A stretch of 24,905 nt of DNA from Desulfovibrionaceae bacterium (GCA_019421865.1 JAHZEL010000005.1:38164-63068), one strand, 5' to 3'. Positions 14,806-23,019 are shown, numbered from the stretch's first letter. Notes: generated by a model from the sequence alone, not told the origin. Program-made: numbers and translations.

Positions 14806-14984
14806 TTGGGGAATGCAGGGGGAAGAGTGGTATTCCAACAGGCTGGAATGAGGGTGTTTTTCAGTCGTGATTCCCGGAAATTCGTGCCCGGCAGAACATA
14901 TATTTTTCAATAAGTTTTGCAGAGCTCAAGGTCGAATCATTGTTTTTGGACGGGCGTTTTTTTGTGCTCGGCTGAAAATCCGGT
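14806..14984. other. AT-rich spacer between facing repeat copies F and G
   Basis: This stretch is much richer in A+T than its surroundings (for example ACATATATTTTTCAATAAG and several T runs on the plus strand). I find no gene in it. It lies between the convergent glgB and glcF genes, so it may hold termination signals, but no classical hairpin plus T run stands out. Confidence 0.4.
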
Positions 14985-15246
14985 ATTTTTTCCTTTTGCC
15001 CGTTGACCGGCGAAGGCCGGGCAACGGTCGGCGCCGCGTGCGGGTGCGAAAGCACACGCACGCATGAACGATGCGCAGAAGAACGACAGAGAAAGCCGGA
15101 ATCCCGCCCGGTAAACCGTCCTTCCCGCGAAGCGGAATCGAGGGGGACCGGGGGGAATCATTCCCCCCGGGAAAAGCCTTTCCGGGGCCCGGGGGCCTGC
15201 CCCCGGCGGGATACGGGGCGAAGCCACGCTGCCTTTTCTGCCTTGC
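14985..15246 (-). repeat. Intergenic modular hairpin repeat, copy G (minus orientation)
   Basis: It starts right after the glcF stop codon on the minus strand. It has the lead, a first hairpin, an inserted extra GC-rich hairpin module (about 15164-15205), hairpin 2 (about 15147-15170), a CCGCTTCGCGG module, hairpin 4 (15036-15063) with arms GCGTGC/GCACGC and GTGC/GCAC as in copy E, and the last stem CCGTTG...CAACGG (15000-15027). It shares the GTTCTTCTG stretch before hairpin 4 with copies B and E. Confidence 0.85.
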
Positions 15247-16518
15247 CTACTTTCCTAGCAGTTCGAGAGTATGGCAGGCTCTGGCGTCGGCCTTGAGTCT
15301 TTTCAGGTGGTTGTTGAGCTGGAGCACGCATCCGGGGCACTGGGCGGTCACGATGTCGGCGCCGCTTTCGATGACGGCTCTGGCTCTGGCCTCGCCGAGT
15401 TCGTCGGCGATGTCGGGATTCTTGAGGCTGGATATGCCTCCGCCGCCGCAGCACGCGCCGGGATCGGGCAGTTCCACGACTTTGATCCACGGCTTTGCGG
15501 CAAGTTCTTCGCGGATGGAGCGCTTGACCTGCATGTCGAGCCGGAAGTGGCACGGGTCGTGCACGGCGACGATGAGCGGATCGGACGCGCTCACGGGGCG
15601 TCGGCTCTGCCTCAGAAGCGCCGCGGCGGGCAGTTCCGGAATGGGATGCGAGAATCCCGTGCGTTCATCGTGGCGGCGCAGGAACACGGCGGCGTCCACG
15701 ATGCGGCCGGCAAGTTCCTTGCCTGCCAGACTGTACTCGCGCGAGAGGGTGCGGTGGCAGGTGGCGCACAGGGTGAGCACGGGCATGTCGGGGCAGCCGG
15801 CGAAGACTTCCGCGTTATGGGCCTGCGCCTTTTCAAAGGCGTCCGCAAAGCCGCTGAGCTGGGCGGGCGCGCCGCAGCAGGACTGAGCGCGCGGCACGAA
15901 CACCACATAGCCGCGGGCGGTAAGGGCGTTCACGAGCCGGAGCGAGGCTTCCACGTTCACGAGTCCGCCGAAGCAGCCGGTGAACAGGGCGACTTCGCCC
16001 ACCTGCGTCACGTTGTCCGGCGGCATGATGCGTTCGGGCAGGATGTCGAACAGGGATTTCGAGGCTAGGGTGGGCATGCTGCGCTTGCCGGCTGCGCCGC
16101 AGAGAGCGTCCGGCAGATGGCGTATGCTGCCGCGCCTGTCGCCGGGGAAGATCCACTGGAAGAAGGACGCGGCACGGATGACGCGGCGCATGAGTTCGCG
16201 GCGGGGCAGAAGCGAGCAGGTGACCAGCTTTTCCACGCGGCGCTTCAGGGTCATGGGGCCGTCGCCTTCGGCGAGGCGGGCGTCGAGAATGATCTGTGCG
16301 CCGTCCACGCCCTTGCCGCAGATTTCCGTGCAGGCCAGGCACTGCATGCAGCTCTTGATGGCGTTGTGGTAGCGTTCGCCGGGGGTGAGTTCGCCTGCGG
16401 CCACGGCGCGGGCCAGATCAATGCGGGCGCGCGGGCCGAAGGTTTCCACCAGATGATGTTTGTAACTGGGGCACACGCTGAGACAGCGGCCGCAGTATTC
16501 GCAGGTGGGAGAATTCAT
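15247..16518 (-). CDS. glcF: Lactate/glycolate oxidase iron-sulfur subunit
   Basis: This 423-residue subunit takes electrons from the flavin subunit encoded just upstream and passes them on toward the quinone pool or another membrane acceptor. Two 4Fe-4S motifs open the protein: Cys6, 9, 12, 16 (CEYCGRCLSVCP) and Cys57, 60, 63, 67 (CMQCLACTEIC). Two CCG domains follow, with CCGAPAQ near the middle and CCGGGGISS near residue 350, the cysteine-rich motifs of GlcF, LutA and HdrB-like proteins. The ATG at 16518 lies 2 nt after the glcD stop codon, so the genes are co-transcribed and probably translationally coupled. In sulfate reducers such pairs oxidise D-lactate; glycolate is the alternative. 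The longer open frame upstream lies inside glcD and is not real. Confidence 0.9.
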   Translation of the reverse strand: MNSPTCEYCGRCLSVCPSYKHHLVETFGPRARIDLARAVAAGELTPGERYHNAIKSCMQCLACTEICGKGVDGAQIILDARLAEGDGPMTLKRRVEKLVTCSLLPRRELMRRVIRAASFFQWIFPGDRRGSIRHLPDALCGAAGKRSMPTLASKSLFDILPERIMPPDNVTQVGEVALFTGCFGGLVNVEASLRLVNALTARGYVVFVPRAQSCCGAPAQLSGFADAFEKAQAHNAEVFAGCPDMPVLTLCATCHRTLSREYSLAGKELAGRIVDAAVFLRRHDERTGFSHPIPELPAAALLRQSRRPVSASDPLIVAVHDPCHFRLDMQVKRSIREELAAKPWIKVVELPDPGACCGGGGISSLKNPDIADELGEARARAVIESGADIVTAQCPGCVLQLNNHLKRLKADARACHTLELLGK

Positions 16519-16520
16519 GA

Positions 16521-17897
16521 CTAACGCTCCAGCTTGCCGGGATTCATGATGCCGTACGGATCGAACAGGCGGCAGATGCCGCGCATGATGCGCATCTGTT
16601 CGTCGCCGAGCTGCATGGGCATGTAGGCCTTCTTTTCCAGACCGATGCCGTGCTCGCCGCTGATGGTGCCGCCGAGTTCCAGCACGGCGCGGGTGGAGGC
16701 GTCGCAGAAGGCCTCGTAGGCGGCGTTCTGTTCGGGATCGGACGGGCTGTAGAGCACCATGGGATGCAGATTGCCGTCCGCCGCGTGGGCGATGGTCACC
16801 ACGTTGCAGTGATGTTCGGCCGCAAGCTTTTCCATGAGCTTGAGCGCCTTGGGCAGCAGGGAAATCGGCACGGCGTAGTCCAGCGTGACCAGTCTGTCGG
16901 CCTTGCGCACCAGAGCGGCCGTACCGCCGCGGCGGGCCTTCCACAGCGTGTCGCGTTCCTCTTCGCTGTGGGCGAATTCCATGCCGATGGCGTTGTGCGC
17001 GCCGCAGATGCCTTCAATGGTTTTCATCTGCCCTTCGAGCACCATGTCCGGGCCGTCCACTTCAATGAGCAGGGCCGCGCCTGCGCCTTCGGGGCAGGGC
17101 ACGCCGTACACTTCGGCCACGGTTTTCAGGAACACGCCGTCCATGAGTTCCAGCGTGCAGGGCAGAATGCGATGGCTTACGATGTCCGTCACCACGGAAC
17201 CGGCTTCGGCCGCGTCCTTGAAATAGGCGAGCGCGGTACGGATGCTTTCGGGCAGCGGAATGAGCTTCACCGTGACTTCGGCAATGAAGCCGAGAAGCCC
17301 TTCGGAACCGCAGATGAGGCGGGGCAGATCAAAGCCGGTCACGTCCTTCTGGCAGCGGTTGCCCATGCGCACGATTTCGCCGTTCGGCAGCACCACGGTG
17401 AGTCCGAGCAGATAGTCGCGCGTCACGCCGTACTTCGCGCCGCTGGCGCCGCCCGCGTTGGTGGATACGTTGCCGCCGATGGTGGAATACAGGCAGGAGG
17501 TGGGGTTCGGCGGATACATGAGTCCCTTTTCGGCCGCGGCCTTCTGAAGATTGCCCGTCACGCATCCGGCCTGCACGCGGGCAAGACGGTCGGTCACGGA
17601 AACTTCAAGCACCTTGTTCATGCGGGAGCTGCACAGCACAAGCCCTCCCATGACCGGCACCGGAGATCCGGCCAGACTCGTGCCGGAACCTCTCGGATAC
17701 ACCGGAACGTGATGCTGATTGCAAAGCCGCATCACGGCCGAGACTTCCTCCACCGTGGCGGGCAGGGCCACGGCGTCGGGCTTGTGGTTGGCGAAAAGAT
17801 CGTAGGCAAAGGAGCGCAGATCTTCTTCGCTCTCCAGAAATCCCTCGGGACCGAGTATCTTTTTCAGCTCGCCGGAAAGACCGGAAGGCAGACTCAT
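16521..17897 (-). CDS. glcD: FAD-linked 2-hydroxyacid (D-lactate or glycolate) oxidase subunit
   Basis: The 458-residue flavoprotein oxidises a 2-hydroxy acid to the 2-oxo acid. The FAD-binding PCMH domain (about 38-215) shows PRGSGTSLAGSPVP and GGNVSTNAGGASGAKYG, which wrap the FAD pyrophosphate. The C-terminal FAD-linked oxidase domain holds HAADGNLHP, with metal/substrate-binding histidines, and SGEHGIGLEKKAYM near the end. The length is typical. The ATG at 17897 has AAGGAG at 8 nt, and glcF follows after 2 nt. In lactate-using sulfate reducers this enzyme feeds electrons to energy metabolism and pyruvate to carbon metabolism; glycolate versus D-lactate cannot be told from sequence alone. 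Confidence 0.9.
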   Translation of the reverse strand: MSLPSGLSGELKKILGPEGFLESEEDLRSFAYDLFANHKPDAVALPATVEEVSAVMRLCNQHHVPVYPRGSGTSLAGSPVPVMGGLVLCSSRMNKVLEVSVTDRLARVQAGCVTGNLQKAAAEKGLMYPPNPTSCLYSTIGGNVSTNAGGASGAKYGVTRDYLLGLTVVLPNGEIVRMGNRCQKDVTGFDLPRLICGSEGLLGFIAEVTVKLIPLPESIRTALAYFKDAAEAGSVVTDIVSHRILPCTLELMDGVFLKTVAEVYGVPCPEGAGAALLIEVDGPDMVLEGQMKTIEGICGAHNAIGMEFAHSEEERDTLWKARRGGTAALVRKADRLVTLDYAVPISLLPKALKLMEKLAAEHHCNVVTIAHAADGNLHPMVLYSPSDPEQNAAYEAFCDASTRAVLELGGTISGEHGIGLEKKAYMPMQLGDEQMRIMRGICRLFDPYGIMNPGKLER

Positions 17898-17989
17898 ATC
17901 ATTTCTCCTTGAATGTCGAATGGATGCCGCAGAGCGCCGCGGCGTCGCGTATTTCTACTCCCGCGCGCCGGAAATGTGAAGCGGCGAGG

Positions 17990-18310
17990 GGGAGAGGGGA
18001 AAGGCAGGAAAAGGCGGCAGAGACAGGAAAGGCAGCGGAGCGCCGCCCCGGACCCCGCCGGGGGAGAGACGGGATGGACTTGGGGAAAGGCATATGGGGC
18101 CTCGCCCCATGCCCCATCGGGGGAAATGATTTCCCCCGAGCCCCCTCGGTTCCGCCTTGCGGCGCTGCCGCTTCGGCGTACCGGAGCGCGGGTGCGACGG
18201 GCGTTGCCGCGCCAACCTCAGTCAGGCGTGTCCTTTCGGCCCCGCCTGCGGTGGCCGGCCGTTGTTTCCGCTCCGCGGAAGCGGCGGGATTAAGGAAAGG
18301 ACGGCAAGAG
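17990..18310 (+). repeat. Intergenic modular hairpin repeat, copy H (expanded)
   Basis: The lead unit GGAAAGGCAG is repeated (17997-18034). Hairpin 1 and half of hairpin 2 (18054-18066) are followed by an inserted second set (GGAAAGGCATATGGGGC... with a GGGGC-CTC-GCCCC hairpin, 18084-18116) and a complete hairpin 2 (18118-18138). CCGC-CTT-GCGG, hairpin 4 (18223-18248, AGGC/GCCT arms) and a 13-bp last stem (18259-18287) with four G-T pairs come next, then TTAAGGAAAGGA. It lies between glcD and the aminotransferase gene. Confidence 0.85.
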
Positions 18311-18430
18311 TTTTTTGAGAAGGGAAGGTGGACGTCACGCAGAGCGTGTTTGTCGCGTTCGTAAGTGCCTGTGCTTTTTTGGGGGGAGGAAGAGGCGCGC
18401 AGGCCTTCTTCCGCCGCCTTTGTGCTTCTG

Positions 18431-18460
18431 AAAAAACAGCCGGGGATATCCCGGCTGTTT
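18431..18460 (-). terminator. Terminator of the aminotransferase gene
   Basis: The 11-bp arms AAACAGCCGGG (18434-18444) and its complement (18450-18460) enclose a 5-nt loop; on the minus strand the hairpin runs into a T run (six T in all). It begins 6 nt after the stop codon. Confidence 0.85.
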
Positions 18461-18466
18461 CCTTGT

Positions 18467-19636
18467 CTAGTGCTGCAGCGAGATCAGGTAATCTTCGAGG
18501 CGGTCGAGGGCTTCGGAGAGCTTTTTCTCGTTCACGGTGCAGGCGATGCGCACGCAGCCCTTCACGGTTTCTTCGGGGCCGAAGGGGAATCCCGGTACGA
18601 CGATGACCTGTTTCTTGTCCAGCAGGTCAAGGGCGAAGGCGAGAGAATCGTGTTCTGCGGCTTCGATGTGGGGGAAGAGGTAGAAGGTTCCGGCGGGCTC
18701 GAGGCAGCGCACGCCGGGCATGGCGTTGAGCCGTTCGGCGGCAAGACGGGTGCGGCTGCGGTAGGCGTCGCGGAAGGCGTCGAAGCGGTCGCGGGGGCCG
18801 GTGAGCGCGGCAAGGGCGGCGCGCTGGTTGGGCGTGCCGGTGCTGGCCACGGAATAGCTCAGCACCTTGACCATTTCCTTCATGATCCAGGAGGGGCCGA
18901 GGGCGTAGCCCACGCGCCAGCCGGTCATGGCAAAGGCCTTGGAGAAGGAATTGAGCACCACGGTGCGCTCGAACATGCCCGGACGCGTGGCGATGCTTTC
19001 GGCTTTTCCGTGGAAGGTGATGCTGTCGTACACTTCGTCGGAGATCACCACAAGGTCGTGGGCCACGGCAAATTCGGCCAGCATGTCGATGGTGGCGGCG
19101 CTGAACACCACGCCCGAGGGATTGCAGGGCGAGTTGATGAGCAGGGCGCGGGTACGCGGGGTAAGGGCGGCTTCCAGCGCCTCGCGCGTGGGCACGAAGC
19201 CGTCTTCAAAGCGGGTGGGCACCTGCACGAGTCTGCCTCCGGCAAGGGCGCAGTGGCCCTGATAGTCGGAGAAGCAGGGCGCGGGCGCGATGACTTCGTC
19301 GCCCTCGTCGAGCAGGGTGCGCATCACGGCAAGCAGGCCGTGCATGGCGCCGGAGGTGATGAGCAGGTTTTCGCCCTGCCAGGGCAGACCGGACTTGGCG
19401 CGTTCGGCTTCGAGCAGGGCGGCGCGGAGTTCCGGATCGCCGGTGGAAGGGGCGTAGTGGGTATAGCCGCGCACGGCGTCGGTCATGGCGGCGTTGCAGA
19501 CGAAGTCGGGCGTGTCGAAGTCCGGTTCGCCGATGCTGAGGGAAATGACGTCGTCATAGGCGGCGGCTCTTTCGACCATGCTGCGGATGACGCTGAAGCG
19601 CAGCGGCGTGACGTGGGAACTGAGTTTCGTGTTCAT
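18467..19636 (-). CDS. Class I/II pyridoxal-phosphate aminotransferase
   Basis: The 389-residue enzyme is a fold-type I aminotransferase of the aspartate/aromatic/alanine group. Key residues are visible: the N-terminal SIGEPDFDTP motif (34-43), Asn168 in NSPCNPSG, Asp200 in ISDEVYD (198-204), the PLP-binding Lys233 in SFSKAFAMTGWRVGY, Arg241, and a C-terminal arginine in CVRIACTV that binds the substrate carboxylate. The amino donor cannot be decided from sequence. No clear ribosome site precedes the ATG at 19636. It lies 82 nt after dctM, beyond a strong hairpin, so it may be a reduced-level distal gene of the TRAP operon; a link between the imported acid and transamination is only suggested by position. 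Confidence 0.88.
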   Translation of the reverse strand: MNTKLSSHVTPLRFSVIRSMVERAAAYDDVISLSIGEPDFDTPDFVCNAAMTDAVRGYTHYAPSTGDPELRAALLEAERAKSGLPWQGENLLITSGAMHGLLAVMRTLLDEGDEVIAPAPCFSDYQGHCALAGGRLVQVPTRFEDGFVPTREALEAALTPRTRALLINSPCNPSGVVFSAATIDMLAEFAVAHDLVVISDEVYDSITFHGKAESIATRPGMFERTVVLNSFSKAFAMTGWRVGYALGPSWIMKEMVKVLSYSVASTGTPNQRAALAALTGPRDRFDAFRDAYRSRTRLAAERLNAMPGVRCLEPAGTFYLFPHIEAAEHDSLAFALDLLDKKQVIVVPGFPFGPEETVKGCVRIACTVNEKKLSEALDRLEDYLISLQH

Positions 19637-19659
19637 GGCGTTTTTTGGGGTAAAAGTTC

Positions 19660-19690
19660 AGAGCGGTTTACGTTCGACATAAACCGCTCT
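19660..19690 (-). terminator. Hairpin after dctM (terminator or attenuator)
   Basis: The perfect 11-bp arms (19660-19670 and 19680-19690) enclose a 9-nt loop. The minus-strand tail is GAACTTTTACC, so termination is probably incomplete, which would let some transcripts reach the aminotransferase gene 24 nt further on. Confidence 0.6.
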
Positions 19691-19718
19691 TCAGGTCAGG
19701 GTTGAAAACGATCGTCCG

Positions 19719-20996
19719 CTACAGGTAGCCGAGCATGCGGGGAATGGCGAGGCTGATGGCTGGCACGTAGGTGACGAGCAGCAGCACCGCAAGTTCCACG
19801 GCGATGAAGGGCAGCACGGAGCGGATGACGTAGGCAAGATCCAGCTTGGTGACGCCGCAGATGACGAACAGGCACACGCCGAGCGGAGGCGTGAGCAGAC
19901 CGACGGCCATGTTGAGCACCATGATCATGCCGAAGTGCAGAGGCTCGATGCCCACCTGCGTGGCCACGTTGAGCAGCGTGGGGGCCAGAATGATGATGGC
20001 CGCGCCGCCTTCCATGAACATGCCCACGAAGAGCAGCAGAATGTTGAGCAGCAGGAGGATGATGAGCTTGTTGCTGGTGACGGACTGGATGAGTTCGGCG
20101 AGCTGATTGGGAATCTGTTCGGCGGCGAGCAGCCAGGCGAAGGCGTTGGCGGTGCCGATGATGAGCAGCAGCACGGCGGTGGTGAGCACGCTGGAGCCGA
20201 GCACCTCGATGAGGTCCTTGATGCGCAGGGTGCGGTGGCAGATGCCGAGAAGCAGGGCGTAGAGCACGGCCACGGCGGCGGCTTCGGTGGAGGTGAAGAT
20301 GCCAAACATGATGCCGCCCATGATGATGGTGGGAGCCATGAGGGCGGGCAGAGCCTTCCAGAACTCGCGGCAGAAGCGCTTGATGGTGAGGGGATTGGGA
20401 TCTCTGGGATAGTTTTCGCGGATGGCCACGAAGTAGCTGTAGGCCATCATGCCGAGGCCGAGCATGAGACCGGGCACGATGCCGGCCATGAACAGGCCGC
20501 CGATGCTCATGCCGGTGGTGACGCCCATGATGACCATGAGGATGGAAGGCGGAATGATGGGGCCCATGGTGGAGGCAGCGGCGGTGACGGCGGCGCTGAA
20601 GCCGGGGTTGTAGCCGTTGCGGATCATGCCGGGCACCATGATGGAGCCGATGGCGGCGGCGTCGGCCACGGCGGAGCCGCTGATGCCGCCGAGGAACATG
20701 GAGGCGGCGATGTTGGAGTGGGCGAGACCGCCGGGAATGCGGCCCACCAGCATGTAGGAGAAGTCGATGAGGCGCTGGGTGATGCCGCACTTGTTCATGA
20801 GGTCGCCTGCGAGCACGAAGAAGGGCACGGCGAGCAGGGAGAAGGAGTTGAAGCCCTGGAACATGCGCTGAACGACCACGAGCAGGGAGGTGTCGTGCAG
20901 CATGAGGCCCGCCACGGTGGTGAAGGCAAGGCACAGGGCCACGGGCACGCCGAGGAACAGCGATACCATGAAGACGAGAAAGATGAGCATGAGCAT
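19719..20996 (-). CDS. dctM: TRAP transporter large permease subunit DctM
   Basis: The 425-residue inner-membrane protein has about twelve hydrophobic helices and is the ion-coupled transport channel of a TRAP importer. Family stretches include FFVLAGDLMNKCG, GGISGSAVADAAAIGSIMVPGM (the conserved glycine-serine hairpin), TMGPIIPPSILMVIMG, a second PPLGVCLFVICG stretch near the C terminus, and PxIS.A.PRM at the end. The length is typical. The ATG at 20996 lies 10 nt downstream of the dctQ stop codon, with only a weak GGGA ribosome site. Long open frames in the other frames over this gene are shadows of its biased codons. Confidence 0.92.
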   Translation of the reverse strand: MLMLIFLVFMVSLFLGVPVALCLAFTTVAGLMLHDTSLLVVVQRMFQGFNSFSLLAVPFFVLAGDLMNKCGITQRLIDFSYMLVGRIPGGLAHSNIAASMFLGGISGSAVADAAAIGSIMVPGMIRNGYNPGFSAAVTAAASTMGPIIPPSILMVIMGVTTGMSIGGLFMAGIVPGLMLGLGMMAYSYFVAIRENYPRDPNPLTIKRFCREFWKALPALMAPTIIMGGIMFGIFTSTEAAAVAVLYALLLGICHRTLRIKDLIEVLGSSVLTTAVLLLIIGTANAFAWLLAAEQIPNQLAELIQSVTSNKLIILLLLNILLLFVGMFMEGGAAIIILAPTLLNVATQVGIEPLHFGMIMVLNMAVGLLTPPLGVCLFVICGVTKLDLAYVIRSVLPFIAVELAVLLLVTYVPAISLAIPRMLGYL

Positions 20997-21006
20997 GACG
21001 TGATCC

Positions 21007-21633
21007 CTACTTGCTGTCGCGGTTCTGATTCAGAGGATCGAAGACCGGAGCATCCTGGGCGTTTTCGCAGGTGGCGGCGACTTCGGAGATGTCTTCCATG
21101 ACGGTGCTGGCGATGCTGGCGTTGGAACCGGCGCTCGTGGGGAAGCGGTCCTGGAGCATGTCGGCGATCATGCTGAGGGCCATGAGCGCGCCGCCCACGG
21201 GCAGGCACATGTAGGGGTAGATCATGGGAAGCTGAAGCGCGGGAGAAACCTGCATGGCGCCGCGCATGGCAAAGGCCCAGCCCTTCACCATGACGAGCAC
21301 GAAGAAGGCCAGCATGACAAGCTGGATGATGGGCGCAAGATATTTGTCGTACACGCCGGCGGGAAGATGTTCCACCAGAATGCGCACGCCCAGATGCCGA
21401 CCCTGCCTGAGAGCGGCGGCACTGCCCAGCATGGCCATCCAGCACATGCTGAATCGGGCGATTTCCTCGCTGGTTTCAAAGGTGAACAGATGGGTGAAGC
21501 GGCAGAAAACCTGCCCCAGCGTGGCCGCGACCATGACAATGCAGAGGGCGATGCCCAGCCACAGGCTGATCTTCATGAGAAGGTTGGTCAGCCTGTTGAC
21601 CTGAAGGGAAATCAACGTCATGACATTTTTCAT
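21007..21633 (-). CDS. dctQ: TRAP transporter small permease subunit DctQ
   Basis: The 208-residue protein has four hydrophobic helices, as expected for the small membrane subunit that pairs with DctM. The ETSEEIARFSMCWMAMLGSAAALRQGRHLGV stretch (second and third helix region) is the family signature. A polar tail of about 45 residues follows the last helix, longer than in many relatives. The ATG at 21633 has GAGG at 10 nt; further upstream in-frame starts lack a hydrophobic or homologous context. It lies between dctP (behind a terminator-like hairpin) and dctM. Confidence 0.88.
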   Translation of the reverse strand: MKNVMTLISLQVNRLTNLLMKISLWLGIALCIVMVAATLGQVFCRFTHLFTFETSEEIARFSMCWMAMLGSAAALRQGRHLGVRILVEHLPAGVYDKYLAPIIQLVMLAFFVLVMVKGWAFAMRGAMQVSPALQLPMIYPYMCLPVGGALMALSMIADMLQDRFPTSAGSNASIASTVMEDISEVAATCENAQDAPVFDPLNQNRDSK

Positions 21634-21746
21634 TAGGGTAAACCTCAAATGGATGAGAAGCACATACCGTCGTGCTTCTGTTAAGGCCCGCACAGGAAAA
21701 AGTCGGGGACGATGCCACCGTCAAAAGACCGTGCGGATGTTTGGGG

Positions 21747-21794
21747 ACAAAACAACCGGGAAAGGCTCATTCCGCAGAAAAAGCCTTTCCCGGG
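21747..21794 (-). terminator. Hairpin between dctP and dctQ (partial terminator)
   Basis: The 12-bp perfect arms (21756-21767 and 21782-21793) form a stable hairpin 24 nt after the dctP stop codon; on the minus strand TTGTTTTG follows. Such a hairpin would keep the binding protein more abundant than the membrane subunits, a common arrangement in TRAP operons. Confidence 0.7.
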
Positions 21795-21817
21795 AACCTA
21801 TGGAGTATCGCTGCCGC

Positions 21818-22906
21818 TTAGTTGCCGCGGGCGATCTTCACCATTTCCTGCGCTTCACGGACGCATTCGTCCATAAGCTGCTGTTCCTTGCCGGCCACCT
21901 TGGCTTCGGCTTCCTGGGCGGCCTTGACGGCGCCGTCCACCCATTCCTGACCGATGCGTTCGGCAATGATCTTGAGGGCGGCGGGCTGAGCGGCTTCGCG
22001 GAACATCTTCTGTTCGTCGGCGGTGGGCTGATGGATCTTCATGCCCTTGTCGGCCATGTCCTTGAGGGCCGCGGCGTCGCTGGCGGCGGTGATGCCGGCA
22101 TGCACGATGCAGAAGGCTTCGGCGCCCTTGTACAGAGCTTCCTGCTGGGCGGGGGTGAGGCTCTGGAACTTGTCTTCGTTGATGAAGATCACGAGCGGGC
22201 CGTAGAGATGGCCGTCAAGCACGAGGCTGTCCTGCACTTCGTAGAACTTGGAGTCGTGAATGTTGGCGATGGGGCATTCCATACCGTCCACCACGCCCTG
22301 CTGCAGAGCCATGTACAGCTCGCTGTAGGAAATGGGGGTGGGGGTGGCGCCGAGGCCGCGGGTCATGGCCATGTGGGCCGGGTTTTCCATCACGCGGATC
22401 TTGAGGCCCTTCATGTCGGCGGGGGTCTTCAGTTCGGTGCCCTTGGCGGTGAAGTGGCGGAAGCCGTGTTCGGCCACGGCGAGAATGCGCACGCCGGTTC
22501 TCTTGCAGAATTCGTCGGAAAGCTTCTTCACGAAATCGGACTTCAGAAATTCCCAGCCGGCGGGGCTGCTCGTGATGAGGTAGGGAATGTCGAAGATCAT
22601 GGTCTGCGGCACGAAGTTCGCGGCAGGACCGCTCGTGAGCGTGCCCATGTCGATGGTGCCCATCTGGATGCCTTCCAGGGCTTCGGCTTCGCCGCCGAGC
22701 TTGCTCGCATGGTAGAACACGAGCTCCACTTCGCCGTTCGTGGCCTTGCGCACCATGTCGGTGTACACGTCGGCCGCGCACACGGTGCGGTTTTCCGGAG
22801 TGTCGGGGCCGGAGTTGGCAACCTTGAGGGTGATCTTGGCCTCAGCGGCGGCTGCGCCGGTGAGAAGCATGGCCAGGGACAGGAGAGCTGCAAGAGATTT
22901 TTTCAA
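21818..22906 (-). CDS. dctP: TRAP transporter periplasmic binding protein DctP
   Basis: The 362-residue periplasmic protein captures an organic acid for the DctQM permease. A signal peptide (KKSLAALLSLAMLLTGAAAA, cleavage near AEA at 23) leads the chain. Family features include the LVFYHASKLGGEAEALEGIQMGTIDMGTL stretch (62-90) and Arg171 in LKIRVMENP, the residue that binds the substrate carboxylate. The start is unusual: the only position that puts the signal peptide at the N terminus is a TTG at 22906, with an AGAGGTG ribosome site 8 nt upstream. The in-frame ATG at 23074 would add 56 AT-rich non-family residues. The substrate is unknown. Confidence 0.9.
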   Translation of the reverse strand: MKKSLAALLSLAMLLTGAAAAEAKITLKVANSGPDTPENRTVCAADVYTDMVRKATNGEVELVFYHASKLGGEAEALEGIQMGTIDMGTLTSGPAANFVPQTMIFDIPYLITSSPAGWEFLKSDFVKKLSDEFCKRTGVRILAVAEHGFRHFTAKGTELKTPADMKGLKIRVMENPAHMAMTRGLGATPTPISYSELYMALQQGVVDGMECPIANIHDSKFYEVQDSLVLDGHLYGPLVIFINEDKFQSLTPAQQEALYKGAEAFCIVHAGITAASDAAALKDMADKGMKIHQPTADEQKMFREAAQPAALKIIAERIGQEWVDGAVKAAQEAEAKVAGKEQQLMDECVREAQEMVKIARGN

Positions 22907-22990
22907 CGGAGTGCACCTCTGAAACTTACTCTGAGGGTGAGTGAAAATCCTTTCTGGCCCTTGTGCGGCAACAGAAAGGCGGACTTTCGG

Positions 22991-23019
22991 AAAGTATGCC
23001 TGCTGAATGATTTTGTCAA
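22991..23019 (-). promoter_or_regulatory. Promoter of the dctPQM operon
   Basis: On the minus strand a perfect -35 TTGACA (23014-23019) and TACTTT (22991-22996) are 17 bp apart, about 85 nt upstream of the dctP start. The 90 bases upstream (23020-23110) are very AT-rich, in contrast to the region, and may be an UP element or hold regulator sites. Confidence 0.65.

Noticed and set aside
1221..18310. CRISPR array as an explanation of the repeats.
   Set aside because: Copies are 230-350 bp, kilobases apart, on both strands and internally structured; there are no regular short spacers and no cas genes.
19696..20934. A His- and Arg-rich 412-codon frame.
   Set aside because: Same-strand shifted frame of dctM, whose membrane helices and family signatures are unambiguous in the other frame.
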